Position numbers and translations under genes: made by a program
Source of the DNA: Xiphydria camelus
Taxonomy: Eukaryota; Arthropoda; Insecta; Hymenoptera; Xiphydriidae
Assembly (NCBI GenBank): GCA_963678675.1
Contig: OY783192.1
Location: 6,458,001 to 6,522,000, forward strand
Reading direction: 5' to 3'
Length of the DNA: 64,000 nucleotides
Notes under the pieces: model-generated
Told to the model about the DNA's origin: nothing
The model's input: only the letters and a program-made list of their open reading frames with translations
The model's database searches: none
Shown: in pieces, positions 43,716 through 60,952 of the stretch
Numbering within the stretch: the stretch's first letter is position 1
Layout: every line of letters begins with the position of its first letter

Positions 43716-46700
43716 ATGCCGCGAAAACGAAAGGTATCAAGCATTGATGATAAGTGTCGGATATGCCTTACTGATCATGGAAGTATGAGCAACATATTCA
43801 GTGAAACAATTCAACTCAGGATCAAAGACCTTTCTAAGTGCACAACAATCATTGTATGTTTACCATTTAAAATTTGTCGTTATCTCGCCAATTTTTCTAA
43901 CAATTTTGCCCAATTAATGTTGCTTCGTTTTCACCAGATTGAGGATAAAGAAGATTTCCCTAGAAATATCTGTCATATATGTCTTTATAAGCTCGATATG
44001 TGGAGCGAATTCAAGGAACAGTTTATTCGATCCAACGAGACTCTGCTGGCGCATTTGAGTTTAGGAGAGTCTCCGGATGTTGTGAGTATATCTCGATCAA
44101 CATTGAAGCTCCTTTCCATAACAAAATGTATCTGTTATTGTCTTCATTGGTGTCTCAATGAGTCCGTGATCATATCAGTATTTGTACTTTTCAGGAGATA
44201 AGTATGAAAAGAAAGCACCATAATTCACAACCCAGTGGCGACGAGAGTTCTCATGAACGTGTGGAGAAAGTAATTGTTATTTGTACAGAGTGTGTTTAGC
44301 CGATAATCTGCCACTCCTAGTAATGCGGTAGTAATTGAATTGTGATTCAAGAATTCGACTCGGAGAGCATTTCGCACTAAATACATTTATACTGGGTGGT
44401 TCTTTAATATTACGACAAATTTCAAGGACGGGTTCCTTGGATGAAAATAAAAAAGTTCCTATGAACATGGGTCCAGAAACGCTGAGTTTCGGAGAAACAG
44501 GGTGTTCATTTTTATACAAATTTTCTATACTAATAATAGGAAGTATATTTTTGCATTCACCAATCAATGCATCGCAGAATAGAAGCATGTATTACTGTTG
44601 ACGGTGGCCACTTTGAACAACTTTTATTACCATCTTTCATTTTCTTATTTCATTTGTTTCCTACATTTTCGTTTGTATAAATTCCTTCCTTTCCATTAAT
44701 TTTTCCTAATAATTAATTTTCTTGCTTCACTGTGCATTTTTTTTAGCTTGGTGTATCATCTATTATTACAAATAAACATTTATTTCCAATTAAATTAAAG
44801 ACTTTTGTACTGTTTGTTGATGGAAGAGAATTTGTAGAAAAATTCAACACCCTGTTTCTCCGAAACTCAGCATTTCGGGACCCATGTTCATAGGAACTTT
44901 TTTTCTTATTTTGATCCAAGGAACCCATCTTTGATGTTTGTCGCAATATTAAAGAATCACCCGGTATACTGATTAGTACATGTATATTCATGTCCTTGCA
45001 GTAAAGGTAGCGGTTGCCATTTTCTGTTTCGCTACTACCGTATTGTCAGGGAAGTATCGACTGAATGCACTCATACTCTACCACAAAGTATTCTGCCTTT
45101 ATTTGTATAATTAAATGACAATAATTATTTATCTTAGAAGAAAACTAAACCTGAAATACCACCGCTTATACCTTTGGATTTTGGGAGCATAGACTGCATT
45201 ACGGATCAATCTACATTAAAGGATGAATACTCTCCACGAGATAATCCCTCGACGGTATCTTCAAGGGATAATTCTCGACAAGCGGATGAGGATGACGAAG
45301 ATGTGGACATGGCTCAAGAGCAGTCTAAGTCATCTTTACTCCCAACAAAAGTTAAGTACATCAGTGGCAGGCGTAACAGAACAAACGAGAGGCGTAAAGC
45401 ATCCACCAAACGGTGGGTAGCAAGAAAGAAGGCTCTTCTAGCAGCCATCGGAGAGCACGCTTCCGATACCGATTCAATTGTTTCCGACGAAACACAATTG
45501 TCACCTGTTCAAAAAGCTAGAGCAAAAACAAATGCTGATAAAGAAGCAGAAAGGCAGATGAGGTTGGCGAGAGCTTTGAAGAATTTGGAAACCGATATGA
45601 CGGGAAAATATAAAATCAAACACGACAGCGATAGTATTATTTTAGTAGACACAGATTCGGAAGCCAGAAGAACAAGATCTCATAAGACAATTGATTATGA
45701 CGAATCACGAATTGGGAGTAAAAATTCAATATCTCCAATGAAGAAAATTATTAAAATAAGCGATGCAGGTGTCAATGAGATTATAGGAATTAACACAAAT
45801 CAGTTAAATTTGCAAGTATCCGCAGATAATAAGAATTCGAATTTGCCAGAAGCACTAGGTAGTTTGTCGGGCGAACTTGCGAAGAAAGATGATCCATCAA
45901 GTCTCATAGATAAATTCAATCCGCATTCTGTTCGTTCGGAATTGGAAGTAGAAGATGCATCGTATCGTATTACGTCGACGCTAGTTCTTTCGGAGCCGCA
46001 TTATTTGAACAAAGCTAATTTAAGTACATCTATTAATGGTAATGCCTTAGATGTCGGTAATAGCGAAGAAAGGAATACAGATATTATTGACGCTGTACAA
46101 TTGCGCAGGATAAGTCCGAAATCACCTATCGAGAATGATAAGAGGTTTATAGAGCGATGTCTCAATATCGAGGTCGAAGGTACGGAGCTTGAAGCTTTAC
46201 AGCGCGTTCAATCAGAATTGGCTTCCTTCGTTGAGAAGGATATGAAGCAGAAATTGTTAAATAAAGATAATGTAGACTCCGCGGAAAGGGTGAAAATAGA
46301 AAAGAGTAAACCTAAAGATTCCTTCCAAACGTTAGACCAACAATTGAAAACCATTGTTGAGAAAGCGATAAAGCAAAACATCGAGACAATTAAATTAAAA
46401 CAGACACCGAGCAGTAGCAGCAGTAGTAGTATATTACACCCTAATTCGAAGTTGAAGAACTTATCGCCAGCATTTATCAAAGCTGCAATGCGTTCAAGTT
46501 TGTTTCAGCCAAAAGTACTATTGGCGCGTCTAGATTTGAATAAAATACGTGAACGTTATCGTATAAATAATACCGCTATTTTGGAGCTGAAAGATAGGAC
46601 TGAGTCGACAAGTTCAAATTTAGGTAAGCGGCAAAGGGTTCCGCCTGTGAGGTTTGGCGATTTGACACTGCTGACTTTCGATCATAGCGAATCCGAATCA

Positions 46701-47921
46701 TTGATAGAGCAAAAAATTACCAGTACACCAAAAGCATCTAGGTTTAAAAATTTGAAAACGTACGGCCCTGCATCAGCAAAACAGGCCCGAGTAGCCGTGG
46801 TTAAGGATATCGCGGAGGCACAAAGAAATGTGCCTGTAGTACGCACAGAGAAAACCGCTTGTGAAACAGCCGAATGCGATACGACAACCAAGTCTTTGCC
46901 AGTCCCGAAGAAATTTTTAAGAGTGAATGATATAAAAGAAGGTGTCAGTAAAGAATTACCAGTTAAGGTTGAAAGCAAGAAACATATGTGCGGCGTTTGT
47001 AGACAGTCTTTCAATACTCGAAAGGATGTAGAGATTCACATTAAAACGCACAAGAATGAGACAGCAGTATCAAAACAAAACAAGCACAGAATGATGCGTT
47101 GCAAGAGATGTCATGAAATCGTCGAGGCACGTTCCGTAAAATCGCACGTATGCCGATCTTTGAAAACTACTTTTAAGTGCTACGTATGCAACTCCACATT
47201 CCGCACGGAGAAATTGCTGGTGCGTCATTTGGAAACGCACGACGAATCTGAATTTAATATAGACAGTATCAAGAAAGGAGTAATTAAGAAATCTGCAAAC
47301 GTTAGTAGTACGCAAAACAATATCGGTACTTCGATCGATATAACGAAGGAAAATACTAAAGTTGGAAATAAACCCGCACAAACATACACTTGTTTCGTGT
47401 GCGACAAAATATTTACAGACGAGGAAGTATTGAAGGATCACCTGCAGAAACATTGTGACGACATCAGCGAAGATGAACAAAGCGTAGGCAAGGAACAGTA
47501 TCAGTGTGCAATTTGTGGTGACACTTTAGAATCTGAAGACGCTCTCGAAATTCATTTGGAGAAGCATCTCTTTGATGACAAAGACGATAATCCGAATCTT
47601 ATAAGTATAGGCACTGAAAATGAGAAGCCCATGGATGTGATGTACAAGTGCTCAGAATGCTCGGAAGAATTCAGTTCTGAAATATCGCTTGTAATGCACG
47701 TGCAAGCGCACGAAGAAGAGGTGGCGATAGCGGAATGGGAAAAGCAGGGAATGAACTCTAATCTGGAATTTATTTGTGGTATCTGCGATGAAGAATTTCA
47801 TACTGAAGTAGAGTTATCTCAACATTTGGATGTACATAATAGCGATGCGCATGTCTGTCTATTGTGCGATAGACCTTTCCTCACACTTGAGGATCTGCAA
47901 AATCACGTGGCTACTCACTGA
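43716..47921 (+). CDS. ZAD and C2H2 zinc-finger protein
   Basis: Probable nuclear DNA-binding protein of 1046 aa. Exons: 43716-43853, 43938-44081, 44195-44269, 45138-47921. The start is the ATG in MPRKRKV, a basic opening, just before the ZAD. The ZAD (residues 12-85) has its first cysteine pair in CRICL and its second in CHICL, the zinc-binding dimerisation domain of arthropod zinc-finger proteins. A long acidic, Ser-rich, low-complexity middle follows (about 120-720), then C2H2 fingers in the last 320 residues: MCGVC, a degenerate MRCKRC finger ending SHVC, FKCYVC, YTCFVC, YQCAIC, YKCSEC, FICGIC and HVCLLC, the last ending at the C-terminus (ATH). That is seven regular fingers and one atypical. 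Target genes unknown. Intron 1 is 84 nt and open in frame, so its retention would add 28 residues. Intron 3 holds a transposon. Confidence 0.9.
44392..44964. mobile_element. Foldback element with TA duplication in zinc-finger gene intron 3
   Basis: TA (44390-44391, 44965-44966) flanks ends C(T/C)GGGTG(G/A)TTCTTTAATATT. Arms of about 150 bp share GGGTTCCTTGGAT, GTTCCTATGAACATGGGTCC and CTGAGTTTCGGAGAAACAGG. No transposase. Confidence 0.75.
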
Positions 47922-50900
47922 TGTGGTGTTTGATGCCAAATTGTTATGTACTTTGAATTAGATTTATATCTAGCTTGTGTGTTTACAAGCGTAATATGGC
48001 GTGAAGGTGCGATACTGAAATACTGTTATCACATCAATTTATTTGGCATGTTGAAAATTTGACACATCCAAATATCCAATATTTCTAATTCCAAAAATGT
48101 ATGACTCGTTACTATTTATTTCTTAAGTAACCTTGATTTGATTAACCTTAACACTTTTTGAGAAACCGATTAACTGAAAGTTAATGAAAACCTGCCTCGT
48201 TTTGGTATTAATTTTTTTTAATACGATCGCTCTAGAGGCTGCTTGACAAACTGCTCGTAAGAGACGTTTCTCAATACAAAATATTTCTTTCTTTTTTTTT
48301 ATTATAACTGCCAGTTAGGTACACACTGATTAAACGATATCAACATTGAGAGATAATTAAAATATATTATTCCGCTGTAGTTACTGTTGGGGATAAATTT
48401 TGTAATTTAATTTCTTCATTATAAATGAACTGTTAAATCGAAATTAGAATCCACCTGTGTTATCAGCAAGAAGTCTTTCGATTAGTATTTTTTCTGCATC
48501 ATCCCTTAAGGCATGTAGTTTAATTCCTAGAATAAACAATTATGTAACCTATGCAACAAAACTCATAATTATTTTCTATATATTTGTTCGATTTTCAATG
48601 TTTCTGTAAATACATTACTGTCATGTATCTATTCATGTGTTATACTTGGTATAAGATTATATTCTTTTGCATACTAAGTTGTTGCGATACAGTTTCTTTA
48701 CAATACATACAAGTAAATATATATAATGGCCACGATTCATTTGAAATACTTGTACATACATATCGCTGCCTCAGAATTATAAGGCTCAATGTTACATGGG
48801 ACTTCTATAGAACATAGAACCTTATAATTCTGAGGCAGTAATATATCTACAATAATACGGAGGACTATATGTACGCTATCTTATGAAAAAGGGTACAATA
48901 ACGTTAGCATTAACGTTGAAGTGTGAATGTGTACACATTGCATGTATAAGAATTGAGTTATATCCGGTAACAAATATTACGATAAAATTCAGATAAGTTT
49001 AAAGGACTAGTAGTAATTACAAGCTTAGTAGTAAGTAAAGAAACTACGTTAAAAGTACATTTTACGACATATTTTATTAACATTTAAATATTGTACACAT
49101 AATTGTCAACATACATTGAAAATTATAATAAATTTGAATGCAATAAATAATGTTTTCTGATTTTAAACATGTCAGGAAAGCCTACAAAAGAACAAAATTT
49201 CTTTCTAAACTTAAGATATGTTTTATAAAGTTTTGAAAAACTTTTCAATTATACTTACCATTGAGCTGTTTATAACTGCCAAAGATTTATTATTGCAATA
49301 AACAAATTTAAAAAATTTGTTGCAAGACGGTAGTTGTTTTCAAAAATATAGTATATTTTATATGTCATTTATTCAATATACATAATAAATTTATACACGA
49401 ACTAGAGTCTACATAACAATTTCATGGAATCGTCTTCATTCTTTACGGAGAGTAATTTTGAGAGTAAGTAAACTGAATGATATATAAAAAATCAGTCGTA
49501 AGCTAAGTGAGACAATCTATGTTTTTCTAATTTATATACATAAATATTGTTAACGGTGACACATTTTATTCACAAGGTACAATTAATTTCTTTTTCACGA
49601 TGTACCACTAATATTTGGTTACTATGCACAATATGATCCTTACTGAAATTACTCTAATATTTTGAGTATATTCGACGATGCAAGAAAGAGTAACTTTAAT
49701 ATGGTAAAAAAATGTTAGAAATCTTGTATGGAATTAAGATTATATATGGAGTTATAGATGGTTTTCTTTACATATTCGGTTGGATGTGTATCTACTAAAT
49801 AGATTTCAAATAAAAAAAAGTAGGCGTACTCTACATACCTTGTGAACGACAAACCTACTTAGCAATACATATTTTTTGGAAATACACATCTGTGTGTAAG
49901 AGGATTGCTAGCAACAAAATTATTTTTAACAAATGCAATGCTTCATTAAAACACATTTAACGATGTAATGTTTTGCGTGAGGTGTCTGCAACGAAAATTG
50001 AAAAAGGTTTCTTTCCCTCTTATCAAGGCTTCAGGTATTATTCATGGTCAAAGGCGGTATACCGACAATAACTTTTAACCGCCAAAAGCCCCTCTACATT
50101 ACCATTGCCTTGTAATAATCGCATACCTGCTACTTACATATATTATAGTATCGTTTATAAATTATTAATACCTCTTAAACTTTGTTATTATGACAATCTC
50201 AATTACTGTCATCAGTAACACATAAAATTAAAACAGATTTATACGCATTACATCATATACCTGCCATTTTCATAAATAATTATCGCACTAAAATGTACAG
50301 TTAAAAAAGTAGACAGAATATACGACAGATTGCGTTAAATAAAAATATTACTCGTTAAAGATAATATGCAGTCTAGTTCCTTGGAGAAATGTGGTACAAA
50401 ATAAGATCTATAATATAGATCAGTTTCATGTTAATTAAATTATCTTCCTTTTTTGCCGGAAGTTTAGTTTGCTCCGAAGTTTGTCTCTTGACCAGCTACA
50501 AAGAACTAGGACACGCCGTATCTATTTATTCAATTTTACTATTACGAAAATTCTAAAATTTAATTCATCCTGAAATCGAAGTATACATTTAGAAAAAAAA
50601 GAAATTTTATATTTTTTTGAGGATTTCGCAGGTTAAAAAAGGTTCAGGATTTAGTACAGCTGTTGATATGAATTATTAAATCCCTGTGTTCAATCGGAAA
50701 ATAAAATAGTGATTTCAATGTTCAACTTTGTTTACAATTCAACAACAAAACTTCCTTTACAAATTTATCAGATTACTCTACATATAAATGCTTCAATTCA
50801 TTCGACGCATACATTTCATTACACGGAAAGTAGTAACTTGATATATTGCTAGCCTTTCAATATTATTATATGTATATACAATGACACCGTGTAGATAGAC

Positions 50901-51051
50901 ATATTTAGATTTTAATAGTACCTCTTTTTTAATAACAATAAATTAAATATAATTCTCATTTTCAGCCAAAAAGATCCTTAGTAATAATCAATATTCGCAA
51001 GTCACAAAATGTATATGACTGTACATTACTGCAAAGTCTAGAATTAGCATA
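47922..51051. other. AT-rich region between the zinc-finger gene and syndapin
   Basis: No gene recognised. The zinc-finger 3' UTR occupies the left part (candidate AATAAA at about 48531). Nothing else but the hairpin at 48766-48842 stands out. Confidence 0.5.
48766..48842. repeat. Short hairpin MITE
   Basis: Arms CTGCCTCAGAATTATAAGG and the inverted CCTTATAATTCTGAGGCAG flank a loop of about 30 nt. The CCTCAGA ends resemble those of the hairpin at 8836-8921, but the arms otherwise differ. Confidence 0.5.
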
Positions 51052-51417
51052 AGAGGGCAGAGTGAAAAGTCTGATACTTTTCTAGTAGACGGTGGTGCGA
51101 TCGCGAAGATGAGTATACGCCCCCATTTGGCGAAAAAAAAAGTTCTGTTCCACACTTCGACAATGCACCTGCACATTCGTCTGCCGTTGCAACAGCGAAA
51201 TTGGTCGATTTGAAGTTCGAATTGCTGCCGCATCCACCTTATTCACCGGATTTGGCTCCTTGCGACTTCTTTCTTTTCCCAGACTTGAAAAAATGACTGG
51301 CTGGAAAGAAATTCTCATCAAACGAAGAGGTCATCGCCGCAGCTGGGGGCTACTTTACAGACTTTGGGGCGCACCACCATCTACTAGAAAAGTATCGTAT
51401 TTTTCACTCTGCCCTCG
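51052..51417 (+). mobile_element. Internally deleted mariner
   Basis: TA (51050-51051, 51418-51419) flanks inverted ends AGGGCAGAGTGAAAA...CTTTTCTAGTAGA. The interior retains a plus-strand fragment of mariner transposase (DNAPAHSSAVATAKLV, then YSPDLAPCDFFLFPDLKK) with an in-frame stop after LKK. It keeps the second and third catalytic Asp regions; the N-terminus is gone. It may lie in the 3' UTR of syndapin. Confidence 0.78.
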
Positions 51418-51859
51418 TACACATTAACCTCATACTCTCTACAAAACTAACGATGGATTTTTACTAACCTAGCTGTCTAAAGTAATTCACTAACAGTGTA
51501 TTCGCGTAGGAGTTCTTTCAAAAAATTGCAATTGGATATTCGATCGCTAGGGTGTAGAACGTATATTGACAATTTATAAAAATTCGAACGCATCCAAATC
51601 ATTCGGAAAGTAAAAATCCAAATACTTGTTCTCTTTTTACGGTATAAAATAAACAATCTGTCCCTCTCAGGGTACTTCACAAATGTATATTCCATAACTT
51701 TACAGAATCAGACAAATCCTGTCTGTGTTGGTGATTGATGAAGGAGAAAACGAAACTAATTCGTTTTTATTCGCAGTTGACGTTAAGTAATTTGTCGTCA
51801 CCTTCATGCGCGCGACTAAAACAATTGATGATGATTACTAATTTGGCTTTATTTGTGAG

Positions 51860-57043
<5,184 letters not shown>

Positions 57044-57829
57044 CTTAACCTAGGACGAGAAACCCCTTTCGCCTGAAACATAAATTGAACGAGATCTGTT
57101 GTAATATTCCGATGGTTAAAATATTTGGCTCAAACTCTTTAATCGGTTCTAACGCGAGCGTAAAGTGAAATTGCTACGTTTTGCCCCGCTTCGCAATGGA
57201 TGCGTATCATCGACCGGGGCAATTGCGGAGGAATATAGTCGTTTTCACGGATAATTACAACACGATTGCGAACTCAGCCTCGGATTGCAATTAGAAGCAC
57301 TTCGCATCCACGTTATACCAGTCCATATACTGCGGGTTTAATGGTGTTCTCTCCTTTTCCGAATACGCGCTGTATTTAACGAGAGAAGATAACACATGAT
57401 GGGGATTAGGGAAAGCACCCAGATCGGTATGACCCGTTTTCTTCGGGTTTTATAGGAGTTTAGAAAATCGCTTCGAATATTGAGAGGTGCGTCGTAAACT
57501 TGCGTACGACGGTGTAACTGCGGATGATGACTAGTATCACGCGCATGCTGCGTTAAACCAGTTGAGGTCGTAATGAAGAGATTGGTGAAATGGTGATGTA
57601 ACATGTAGTTTCGTATATCGCTGTACTGAATTCGTTTTCTTTTACGATAAATGAGTATTTTTTAAGACGTTGTTATTACTTATTGCACCTGAAAGTGTTA
57701 CTGGTAACAGGCGTAAAAACAGTCGAACATTATACGATAGTTTCTTCAGATTATGACTGGTTGAACCGCGGATACCGCGTTGGACCAGTTAAGATTATAC
57801 AGTGAGATCAGTGGAAAGGTTTGATTTCA
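57044..57829. other. Upstream region of syndapin
   Basis: No gene seen. It should contain at least one non-coding 5' exon and the promoter of syndapin, which cannot be placed from sequence alone. Confidence 0.4.
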
Positions 57830-58384
57830 TATATCGATGGTGTCAATACAATACCTCGTATCTCCACTTTTTTTTTAAATAAAGGTTTCTGTTGCCTTGG
57901 GTTCAAACCTATATAAAGAATGGATAGATTGCGCCACAATGGCATTAATTCAATTAACAACTGCTCTCTATATCTGTGAAAAACAAATGCAATACCTCGT
58001 ATCGCCAACAAAATAGTGGCGGATGGGCTGTGAAGCGTTAAACTTGGTAAGTTTTTCATTCATATTTTGATTCTTTTAGTTTCTATACGTAAAATAATGC
58101 CTATTATATTATTTTATGTTTATTTATTAAAATTAAATCTGTATTTATACATAATTGTATGACAATTATTATTGCGCAAAACCACTTATCTCCATTAAAA
58201 ACAAATAGGTTTATTATTTATTAGGAAAACTTTTGAGAATATGTAGAAAATATGCCCATTAATCGGAAAAGTAACATAAACTTTGAAAACAACAACAGGT
58301 AAGGTTTTATACAGTTTTTTCTAATTCCTGTAAAATCATCCTCCATGGAGATACGAGGCATTGTATTGACACCATCGATATGTA
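57830..58384. mobile_element. Non-autonomous element, TIR ATATATCGATGGTGTCAATA
   Basis: The left end (ATATCGATGGTGTCAATACA, then ATACCTCGTATCTCCA) recurs inverted at about 58342-58384. A third copy of AATACCTCGTATC lies inside (57990-58003). The adjoining mariner inserted at its right-end TA. No reading frame. Confidence 0.55.
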
Positions 58385-59312
58385 CGAGGGTAAATCAAAT
58401 ATGAACCGGAATTTTCTGTTTAGCGCGCCATAGACAATGGGAGTGGCGCGGCGTCTCAATATATATTAGGTAGGGATGCCAAGAGGAGGGGGACAAGTCG
58501 GTTTGGCGCGGCAGAATCAATGAACTATTAGTAGCATCATGTCTGAGCAAGAGGTGCACACGTCTGTTGCGCAACGCGTTATTATCAAATTTTTGACGCG
58601 GAATGGCGTAAAACCTTCCGAAATTTGTCGTCGACTATCTGCACAATTCGGCGATGAAACACTTTCAAAGACCCAAGTCTATGACTGGCACAAAAAATTC
58701 TCAGATGGCCGAGAGACAGTACAGAACGAGACCCATGCACGCCGACCAAGGACGAGCATCAATCAGGCGAATATTCGTGCAATTCGTGAGCTGATTACAG
58801 GTGACCGCCACCTTACAGTATTGGAAATTGCTACACATGTCGGAATATCGTACGGGAGTGCTCAATCAATCATTACAGATGATTTGGGTTACCGAAAAGT
58901 GTGTGCAAGATGGGTTCCTCGCCTTTTGACGGAAGATCAGAAAGCAAACCGTTTTGCCGTTTGTGAAAGGCTGTTGGCACGATATCAAGCAGAGGGGAAT
59001 GATTGGTTGGGACATGTTGTAACCTGCGATGAGACATGGGTGCACCATTACACCCCGGAGTCAAAGCGAGCAAGCATGGAGTGGCGAAAACCTGGAGAGG
59101 CAGCACCGCGGAAAGCCGTTTGTGCGCAATTGGTTACTGACACGACCTGTTTCATTTTTTGATGAAGGAATTAAAAAACTTCCGATCCGGTGGGAAAAGT
59201 GTGTAAATAAGAGAGGAGATTATGTAGAAAAATAAGATGTATTCAAATTTGTATTTAATGTACCATTAAAATGTTTGAAACAAAATTCCGGTTAATATTT
59301 GATTCACCCTCG
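58385..59312 (+). mobile_element. Internally deleted mariner 1
   Basis: TA (58383-58384, 59313-59314) flanks inverted ends CGAGGGT.AATCAAATAT.AACCGGAAT. 928 bp, against about 1.3 kb for a full mariner. It contains the truncated transposase annotated separately and an out-of-frame C-terminal end (FDEGIKKLPIRWEKCVNKRG, DYVEK). Confidence 0.85.
58539..59162 (+). pseudogene. Truncated mariner transposase
   Basis: 207 codons, starting MSEQEVHTSVAQRV, keep the paired helix-turn-helix DNA-binding region (SEICRRLSAQFGDETLSKTQ, VLEIATHVGISYGSAQSII) and the first catalytic Asp (VTCDETWVHHYTPESK). An internal deletion then removes the second and third catalytic Asp region and shifts frame to an early stop. 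It cannot catalyse transposition. The open N-terminal part could still bind mariner ends. Confidence 0.85.
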
Positions 59313-59323
59313 TATTAAGTGTA

Positions 59324-59851
59324 CAAATAAGTTTCCGCTGTTTGACAAAATATGGCCCCACCAGAAGGTTATGTTGAGATTGTCAGATATAAAACGTATT
59401 AATCGTAAGTTTGGTCATCTGGTAACAACATAATCTTGAAGTATTAGTGACTCCGTATCAGCATCAAATAATTTTTTTCGTGCGAAAATGTCAAGTTTTG
59501 TGCCGAATAAACGTCATTTGCGGGAACTTTTGATTTACTTCTTTAATTTGAGAAATCTGCAGCTGAGGCGCATCGATTGCTTGTAGAAGCATATGGTGAA
59601 GCTGCTTTAAGTGAGAGAAGTTGTGTGTGGTTTCAAAAGTTTAAAAACGGTGAGTTTGACGCGGAAGACAAAGAACGCAGTGGAAGGCCGAAAGTGTACG
59701 AAGACACGGAATTGGAAGTATTATTGAAGGAAGATTCGTCCTAAACGCAAAAAGAACTTGCACTTACATTAGAAGTGACTCAACAAGCAATTTCACCGTT
59801 CTTTGACAATAAATTCCTAATTTTTGATAGAAAACGGCGGAAACTTATTTG
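59324..59851 (+). mobile_element. Internally deleted mariner 2 (different subfamily)
   Basis: TA (59322-59323, 59852-59853) flanks inverted ends CAAATAAGTTTCCGC.GTTT. The interior (about 59488-59800) retains an N-terminal transposase fragment (AAEAHRLLVEAYGEAALSER, VWFQKFKNGEFDAEDKERSG, RPKVYEDTEL) broken by a stop after DSS, then jumps to the C-terminus next to the right end. It lies 11 bp from mariner 1. Confidence 0.8.
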
Positions 59852-60746
59852 TATACCTCTCTAATACATTGTTAAAACTTCACACATGCTCCAGCAGCGG
59901 ATCAAGAAATACGATCAGAAACGAACAATCGGGTCTCCCTTTTATCAATTTGAGATTAGCTACGCTCGAAGCGTGCAACACGAGTATTCTTAAGCTTGAT
60001 TATTACGGGCGACGCAGCCCAGCCTTATCAAGTAAACGGTTTTAACACCTCGTTGGCGAGAGTAGTTAACAATCTCGTTGAACGTTAGAGCGATTCTTTC
60101 GCTAAAACAAAGTAATTTTCCGTTTCATATGCAGTTTGGATGATGAATGAATGGATATCGTATTGGAAATGCGTTTTTAACGAAAAATTAGAAGTTACTC
60201 CAATAACATCTCATTTTAATCATTTAATACACACCAGCATGTTATTAATCTGATGATAATATTTACGTAACACGTGTCCCGAATGAACTATTATTGGTCG
60301 TGGACGCATTTAGGATGGAAGGATGTGCTCCGTCGCGTGCTTGTATGGAGGGACTCGGGTCAGATATATGTATGTAGATTACCGTGGAGGAGCCACAGCT
60401 CTAGTTCCCATTATCTTTTTGCCTTTATTATACAAGTGGGTTAGCTCGTGAGAGGGGACAGTCCGATCAAACGCGCGCGCTGTTATCTAATATCGGCCGA
60501 ACTAACTCATATGTTATATTATAATTAATTCGAAATCTTGCAGACCTATACAGTCTACAATTGGTATTCATTCGAAAATATACTCGTATGTAGTTAATAT
60601 CTTTTGCGCGCGATAAATCTTACTCCTCAGTATTTGCCGTTTTATCAAATTATATTTAACATAATTTTAGCATGTTGATAGAAGCCCTGATCGTGACTCA
60701 TTCTTCGAAGAGCTTTCGACACTCGCAAGCTTAGATTGCGAGTTTT

Positions 60747-60952
60747 ACACGAAAAAAAAACAGCAATTTTTACTACTTCATCCAGTAGCGCTGAAACTTG
60801 AGCTTGTTTTTGAGAATTTGTAAAAAAGGGGCATTTTTATGTATTGCTGTCAACAGTACACAGTACAGTTTCCCCTCTACAAATTCTTGAAAATAAGGTT
60901 GTCTCAGCGCTACTGGATGAAACAGTAAAAACTCCTGTTTTTTTTTCGTGTA
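60747..60952. mobile_element. Foldback MITE, TIR ACACGAAAAAAAAACAG
   Basis: Arms of about 85 bp (ACACGAAAAAAAAACAG, TTTTTACT..TTCATCCAGTA, GCGCTGA) are inverted around a spacer of about 40 bp. No reading frame. Confidence 0.6.

Noticed and set aside
46208..47480. Minus-strand frames across the zinc-finger gene
   Set aside because: Shadows of the real plus-strand coding exon.
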